From positions 1 through 11,667 of the forward strand of contig JAKOGH010001080.1 in assembly GCA_024811115.1 (NCBI GenBank): a stretch of DNA of 11,667 bases. Reading direction: 5' to 3'. Numbering within the stretch: the first letter of the stretch is position 1; every line of letters begins with the position of its first letter. Source of the DNA: Terana coerulea (Eukaryota; Basidiomycota; Agaricomycetes; Polyporales; Phanerochaetaceae). The position numbers were made by a program, and so were the translations under genes. The notes beneath the pieces were generated by a model. The model had not been told where the DNA came from. It saw only the letters and a list, made by a program, of their open reading frames with translations, and made no database searches. Of the stretch, positions 7,357 to 11,667 are shown in pieces.

Positions 7357-9089
7357 CTAGAAGTACGACCCTGCTCCAGCATAACCCCCAGATTGAGGGG
7401 TTGCCGTTGGGGGTGGTACACTCCTTTCCGGACTGCTGTCCGCCCGCTCGAGTAGCTCAAGTTCTTCTGCATGTTGGCGTATGTACTCCACCGATCCAGG
7501 GCCAAACGCAGGTGTTGGCTTGGGGTACGGTCGAAGGGCCACGGCCAAGCGTCCTGCGGGTATGGACGCTTGCAGGTCCGATTGTGGGCGGGAACGGTCT
7601 GGAAGGCCATCTACACCAGACCAATGAGTCTTTGCCACAAATAAATCAATCGGAAATACTCTACCGAATCATTCATGCGCTTGTATCCCTTCAGGAATAC
7701 TGTAACACTATCCAGTTCAGCCTGCAGCCGCGCCCTCCGCACGTCCTTCATCTCCCGCTCACGGTCCGTCGCGACGCCGACGTGGATGCCCGCGCCGCCG
7801 CCGCGCAGGTCGTCCAGCTCGCGCTTCGCCCAGGCGAGGAAGCCGACCGCGACGCCGGCGTTCTGCTGCGCGGGGCCGTGCTCGCCCGCGTCGACGCCGA
7901 GCCACTTGTGTGCGAGCGGGCAGTGGTGCAGCGCGGCCTCGTCCGCGAGGTACCGGCGGAGCTCCGGGACGACGGCGTCCGCGCTGCCAGTGTCTGCGCC
8001 GGCCGATGGGCTGCTGCTACCGCCGCCGCCGCCGCGGTCCCTGCTGCCGAGGCCGAGCTTGAACTTGGAGGCCTTGACGACGGACGCGGCGGGCGAGGGA
8101 GACGGGCGGGCGGCACCGGGGTCTTGACGAGCGCGCGGGCGGAGGTGTACAGGGCAGCGCACTCGAGGTGCAGCTTTGCGGCGAGCGCCGGCGAGGGGTG
8201 GGACTTGGGCAGCGGCGGGCCAGGCGCGACGATGCTGTCGAACGCAGCGCGCGTCAGATGCTTGCGGATCGCGAGGTTCTGTGCATCGGCCAGCGCAAGC
8301 CTGCATGCATGGATTAGCTAAACACTTTGGTACAGAACCTGACAGAAAGCGGCCGTACTTGCTGAGGCCGATGAGCACCTCTCTGCTGAGCTCTGGGGTG
8401 CTTGGACAGCTGATGCCCGCGGCAGACGCTCTCTCGCGGGCAGCGTCCACGTCCGCCATCACCTCTTTGGCGAGGTGCTCGAACACGCCGGCGGCTTTGC
8501 AGAGGAGCGTAACGGCGAACTGAAGCCGGTCGTCCTTCGCCCGGCGGTCCGCGTCGGACGTGCCGCGCTCACTCGTACTGCCCCAGTGACGCGACGACGG
8601 CGCGCGCCATGTTCGACAGCGCGAACGCATAGGTCAGGAACGCGAAAGCGAGCTCGGCGGCGAGCGACGGGAAGGACACGCGCGGGGACGAGTGGAAGAG
8701 GGTGGAGGACAGCGTCGTGCGCCAGCTGAAGACTGTGGATGGGTTATCATACATGTATCTACCGAGTAGGGCTACTCACTGGGCTCGTTGCGGAGGACGA
8801 GCTCGCCGGCGTCCACTGCGGCGATAACTCCGCACAGCTTGGGGATGTAATCGTCCAACACCTATGTGAAGGTAAGACGGCGCGACAACGCGATGCAAAT
8901 ACGGATTACTTTGACGAGCCGCAAGTAGTCCTTCTCATCGGTCCGCTTGCTCTTTGAGAGCGGCGCGTAGATTCGCGCGGGCCTCGGTGGTGTCTGAGAC
9001 GTCGGAGATGTACACCGCGGACTGGTCGTGCAGGAAGTCGCCAAAGGAGATGGCCCCGTCGTGGGCAGCTCGTACAGATAGCTGCACAT
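7357..9089 (-). CDS. palC: PalC/Rim23-type BRO1-domain pH-signalling protein, frame broken at five sites
   Basis: Exons on the minus strand: 8910-9089, 8780-8861, 8359-8732, 7665-8300, 7357-7610. All four introns are GT-AG, 47-58 bp. The product would be about 510 residues, normal for PalC. Family landmarks in order: YELPTTG, RANLRAALK, KRTDEKDYLRLVK, VLDDYIPKLCG, FSWRTTLSS, LSNMARAVVASLGQYE, DRRAKDDRLQFAVTLL, AGVFEHLA, LALADAQNLAIRK, LAAKLHLECAALY, PELRRYLADEAALHH, KWLGVDAGEHG, FLKGYKRMNDS, SDLQASIPAGR. PalC proteins use a BRO1 domain to bind ESCRT-III (Vps32) at plasma-membrane pH-sensing sites and lead to PalB/PacC activation. A Gly/Ser-rich linker (RDRGGGGGSSS) interrupts the domain. The frame shifts near 9054-9057, 8946-8953, 8569-8577, 8118-8121 and 7584-7592, each equivalent to losing 1-2 bases. 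The start is the ATG just before YELPTTG, although the frame is open further upstream to 9422. Confidence 0.88.
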
Positions 9090-9541
9090 ATTTCCTGGAA
9101 AACATATCGTGAGCCACCGCGGTCTGGTGCGTAAAGCTAGGATATGCACTTGCGGGATGCGAGTCCGAGTCAAGGTTGGTGCGGTCCATGGCAGCGGTGC
9201 ACGCCCGCCGATCTTGATCGGGAGTCTATCAACTGATGGGAGCGCACCCACAACGGGCAGGTGCTCAAGAACGTCCAGCCGCCGGTGCCTTCCCGCGCAG
9301 ACCTTCGAACAGGCACAAGACACTGCACAGCATGCTTCGCCCGTCGCCGGATACAACTCGGGCACTTCGCAATGGAAGTGACTCATGAAAGGTATGCGCT
9401 CAGTGCTTACGAGCTTGGCCAATTACACCGTGCCATACGAACACGACAAGGCGACATCTCAGTCGAGCTACAGGCACCCGGCACCGAACGCGCAATCCTC
9501 CTATCAGATCGCAGGGCTCGGGGCAGCTGCGTACTCTAGAC
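9090..9541. other. Upstream region of palC; no gene recognised
   Basis: This is the gap between the palC start and the stop of the next minus-strand gene. The palC frame stays open to 9422 (111 extra codons), but that extension has no family similarity and palC proteins usually start close to YELPTTG. I see no TATA box. It most likely holds the palC promoter and the 3' region of the neighbour. Confidence 0.4.
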
Positions 9542-9845
9542 TTATAAGTGCTCGTGGGGGCCGCCACCCTTGCCAACCCCGCCGGCGCCGCGCTTCATAT
9601 TGCTCCTCATTTCAAGCGGCCCGCCGCCGTCGAATGTTCCCGCGCGGTGCAACAATCATATGCAACCCCGTGCGACGACCAAGGTTCTGATGGACCTCCG
9701 GGTGCAGATCCGGTGCCTGTCTCGCACGGGAACTGAGACAGTTAGGGAGTCCAGGGCCTGGCCTCGCGTCGCGTTGCAAATATTGCTGCTGATAAAATTA
9801 GGGGACACCGACCGATCCTGTACGATAATACTGCGTGCGGGTCAT
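9542..9845 (-). CDS. Small hidden gene with Gly/Lys-rich tail, unidentified
   Basis: The 3' exon (9542-9732, minus) follows a strong acceptor: a CTAAC branch site then TGTCTCAG. It encodes TGTGSAPGGPSEPWS, then after one frame break near 9639-9641 GGGPLEMRSNMKRGAGG and GKGGGPHEHL, ending at TAA 9542-9544. With one base restored at that GGG run, the exon is 64 codons in phase 0. A likely first coding exon starts at ATG 9843-9845 (MTRTQYYRTGS) and leads to a weak GTCGGT donor. It is preceded by a possible 5'-UTR intron (9851-9944) with a strong GTAAGT donor. The leader upstream is pyrimidine-rich, as in highly expressed fungal genes. I do not recognise the family. The tail has the look of a conserved small housekeeping protein. 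The 3' exon is well supported; the 5' end is tentative. Confidence 0.5.
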
Positions 9846-10197
9846 AAGTACTGCATGCACGCTGGGTGTACATGCGTTCGTAGTCTACGTTATTATATTA
9901 CAGAGTCCTCTGGCCAGAAGGTGCGAATATATGCTAGTACTTACAAGGAGAACGAGATGGGATAAGGCCGTGAGCAGGAATAGCAGAAAGACGTTGGGAT
10001 TGAAAGGAAGAGAGAGATGCTGCAAGGAATGTGAAGAGTACAAATGAATGAGCGAGTGTTGCGGTTACAAGGCTTAGAGATGGGCGCAAATGAGCGAAAA
10101 CACTGTGAACCAAAGGAAGAGCGTGAGCATGAACCCAGAGATGTCTTGAAAGTATCGAAGCGTTGACGAGTAGGAGTCGTAGCAGCCTACAGGCGCA

Positions 10198-11667
10198 TCA
10201 CCGCTGCGGTACGTGCACCTGCGGCAATGAAAAGTCGATCGCGTCGTACGCAGGCGGCGGCAGCTCGTACACCGTCTCCGCGTACGACGACCGCCGCCCC
10301 GCCGCCGCCTCCGCCATCGACACCATCCCCCGTCCTGCATCTGCTCCGCGAACGACGCGCCCGGGCTCGTCATCCCGTTCGCATACCCGGGCGAGTACAC
10401 GCTCGACCCGCCCGACACTGGCTGCGGGGCGGCGACCCCAGGCTCATCGCCTGCATCTGCGCCGCCGCCTGCCGTATCCGCTCCTGCTCGTCTGGCGGCA
10501 CCGGGTCCGGATTCGACATCTGCAGCGCCGACACCGACACCGACGCCTGCGCGCTCGACTCGCCGTACGGGTGCGTGGGAGGCCGCGACGCGCTATATTC
10601 TTGCGCCAGCTTCGGCGGGAGCGGCAGCGTGTGTCGGCGGTGGTTGCAGCGGCGGCATGTTCGTAACGGCGAGTGACCGCCCGATTGACGACCGCCCGCC
10701 ACGCGAGCGGCGTGAGTTCGAGTTAGAACTGGTCGAGGAAGACCCGGGGCTGGACGGCCGGTTCATGTCAAACGAGCTCTGTGGACGGCGAAGGCGTGCC
10801 ACTTGACGTCCATGGGCGAGGCGCCGATAATGATGTCCCCGACATGCTCGGCGGTGTTGGCAGAGGCCGTGCACCCCGCAGAGACTTGGCGGGCGGTATA
10901 TGCCCGTATGAAGACGCCGCTTGCGACGTAGCGAGCGAGCGAAGATCATTAGTCGACGCGTATAGGTGTGGAGGTGGTGAGGTGGGCTGCGAGATAGACC
11001 GTATAGATTCGGGTAGTGGTGGGACGGGAGGCACGTCTTCATCGCGCGGCAGGAAGTAAGAGCCGATAGAGGTCGCCGGGGTGAGGGGGTGATGGGGTCG
11101 CTGATAGACGATCCTGCAATCGACGCCGTCCCGCCCGACATACGGTGGTTGCTGCGCCCATCCCAGGATGACGTGGCCGTGAGCGTAGGCGAGAGTGTGG
11201 GACTCGCAGGGACGGGCTCGTTGCGAATGATCGCGAGCCATCGCTGAATAACGGGCGCCGAGCTTCCCGGCATACGCACCCTGCCATCCACGGATTGCGG
11301 GCGATCGAGCCACTCCTGCACCTCGGTTGTGATCAGCAGCGCGGTCGTCACCAGGTAATCGAGCAGGAGGATGGGCACGCCCTTGATGTTCAGCTGCGTC
11401 CTCTCCGTGTCGCCGTTCAGAAAGGTGTTGTATATGCGCAGCCGTGGTGGCGCGGATAGCACGGCGGCATCAAGGATTGCCACCGGCCCTTTTATGCCTT
11501 CTGTCGTGCACTGTGGGCGTGTAAACGGGACGGCTATTCATGATGGATGGGAGAAGGACTTACGTAGTATGAATTTCCGGGAACGAGCTTCCACTTGAGA
11601 GGCTTTGGCCAGTGTGGGATATTAAACTTTCGATTCCTAGAACAAACCTTGGATGAGTACGGTTGCG
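10198..11667 (-). CDS. Conserved fungal protein with Ser/Pro-rich region and C-terminal PPxY, 5' end outside window
   Basis: Exons: 11564-11636 (entered through an acceptor TTCTAG from an intron running off the right edge) and 10198-11510. The intron between them is 11511-11563 with donor GTAAGT. The first exon encodes PHWPKPLKWKLVPGNSYY. The second starts TTEGIKGPVAILDAAV, then LSAPPRLRIYNTFLNGD and GVPILLLDYLVTTALL, a folded-looking domain I cannot name. After about 100 residues it becomes Ser/Pro-rich and probably disordered (YFLPRDEDVPPVPPLPE, RGARPLPTPPSMSG, SSFDMNRPSSPGSSS, KLAQEYSASRPP). It ends YAETVYELPPPAYDAIDF and HVPQR, TGA 10198-10200. PPAY is a WW-domain (Rsp5/NEDD4-type) ligand. 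The frame breaks near 11078-11089, 10776-10781, 10629-10634, 10426-10429 and 10327-10331; restoring seven bases gives exactly 440 codons for this exon. No function is assigned. Confidence 0.75.

Noticed and set aside
7401..8321. Long open frame on the plus strand (306 codons)
   Set aside because: It is the antisense shadow of GC-rich palC exons; its peptide is Ala/Arg-rich and matches no family.
8862..9422. Single 186-codon minus-strand frame as the palC 5' exon
   Set aside because: It reads through an alternate frame in the middle of exon 1 and into intron 1, and the upstream 111 codons have no PalC similarity. The start next to YELPTTG and the donor at 8909 fit the family better.
10163..10676. 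Overlapping plus-strand open frames rich in Arg/Pro/Ala
   Set aside because: They are antisense shadows of the GC-rich 3' exon of the PPxY gene.
1..11667. CRISPR arrays, bacterial operon signals, riboswitches
   Set aside because: Intron-dense eukaryotic genes and a Pol III tRNA; no regularly spaced direct repeats were seen.

Overview
The window looks like nuclear DNA of a filamentous fungus, most likely a basidiomycete (Agaricomycetes type). The grounds are genes broken by many short introns (47-99 bp, nearly all GT-AG with CTNAY-like branch sites), a palC-family gene of the fungal ambient-pH pathway, a eukaryotic tRNA-Ile(AAU) with internal A and B boxes, and small secreted or low-complexity proteins. 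Every protein gene I can support lies on the minus strand; only the tRNA is on the plus strand. Short introns mean long-ORF inspection misses most of the coding content, so the genes below were rebuilt exon by exon.

Left part (1-3300): a tandem array of alpha/beta-hydrolase genes in three states. Positions 1-77 hold a truncated 3' fragment. Positions 256-1686 hold an intact 10-exon gene of 281 codons with a complete Ser-Asp-His triad. Positions 1953-3297 hold a sister copy with nearly the same exon plan but a +1 frameshift, a GC-AG intron and no intron 6.

Middle part (3300-7356): a promoter region, tRNA-Ile(AAU) at 3945-4019, a TTTAC-rich element of about 740 bp with 24-bp inverted ends (4162-4901) that resembles a non-autonomous DNA transposon, a small secreted repeat protein whose second codon is a stop (5196-5624), and about 1.7 kb in which I recognise no gene.

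Right part (7357-11667): a five-exon palC/RIM23-type BRO1-domain gene (7357-9089), a small hidden gene with a Gly/Lys-rich tail (about 9542-9845), and the 3' part of a longer Ser/Pro-rich protein ending in a PPxY motif (10198 to beyond the right edge). All three carry reading-frame breaks. Eleven sites in total can each be explained by loss of 1-2 bases in a homopolymer or short repeat, while splice sites and the surrounding coding sequence are intact. This looks more like uncorrected sequence-consensus error than gene decay, although decay cannot be excluded from sequence alone.

The genes do not form one obvious pathway. The clearest functions are a serine hydrolase array and the PalC scaffold that links ESCRT-III to ambient-pH signalling.
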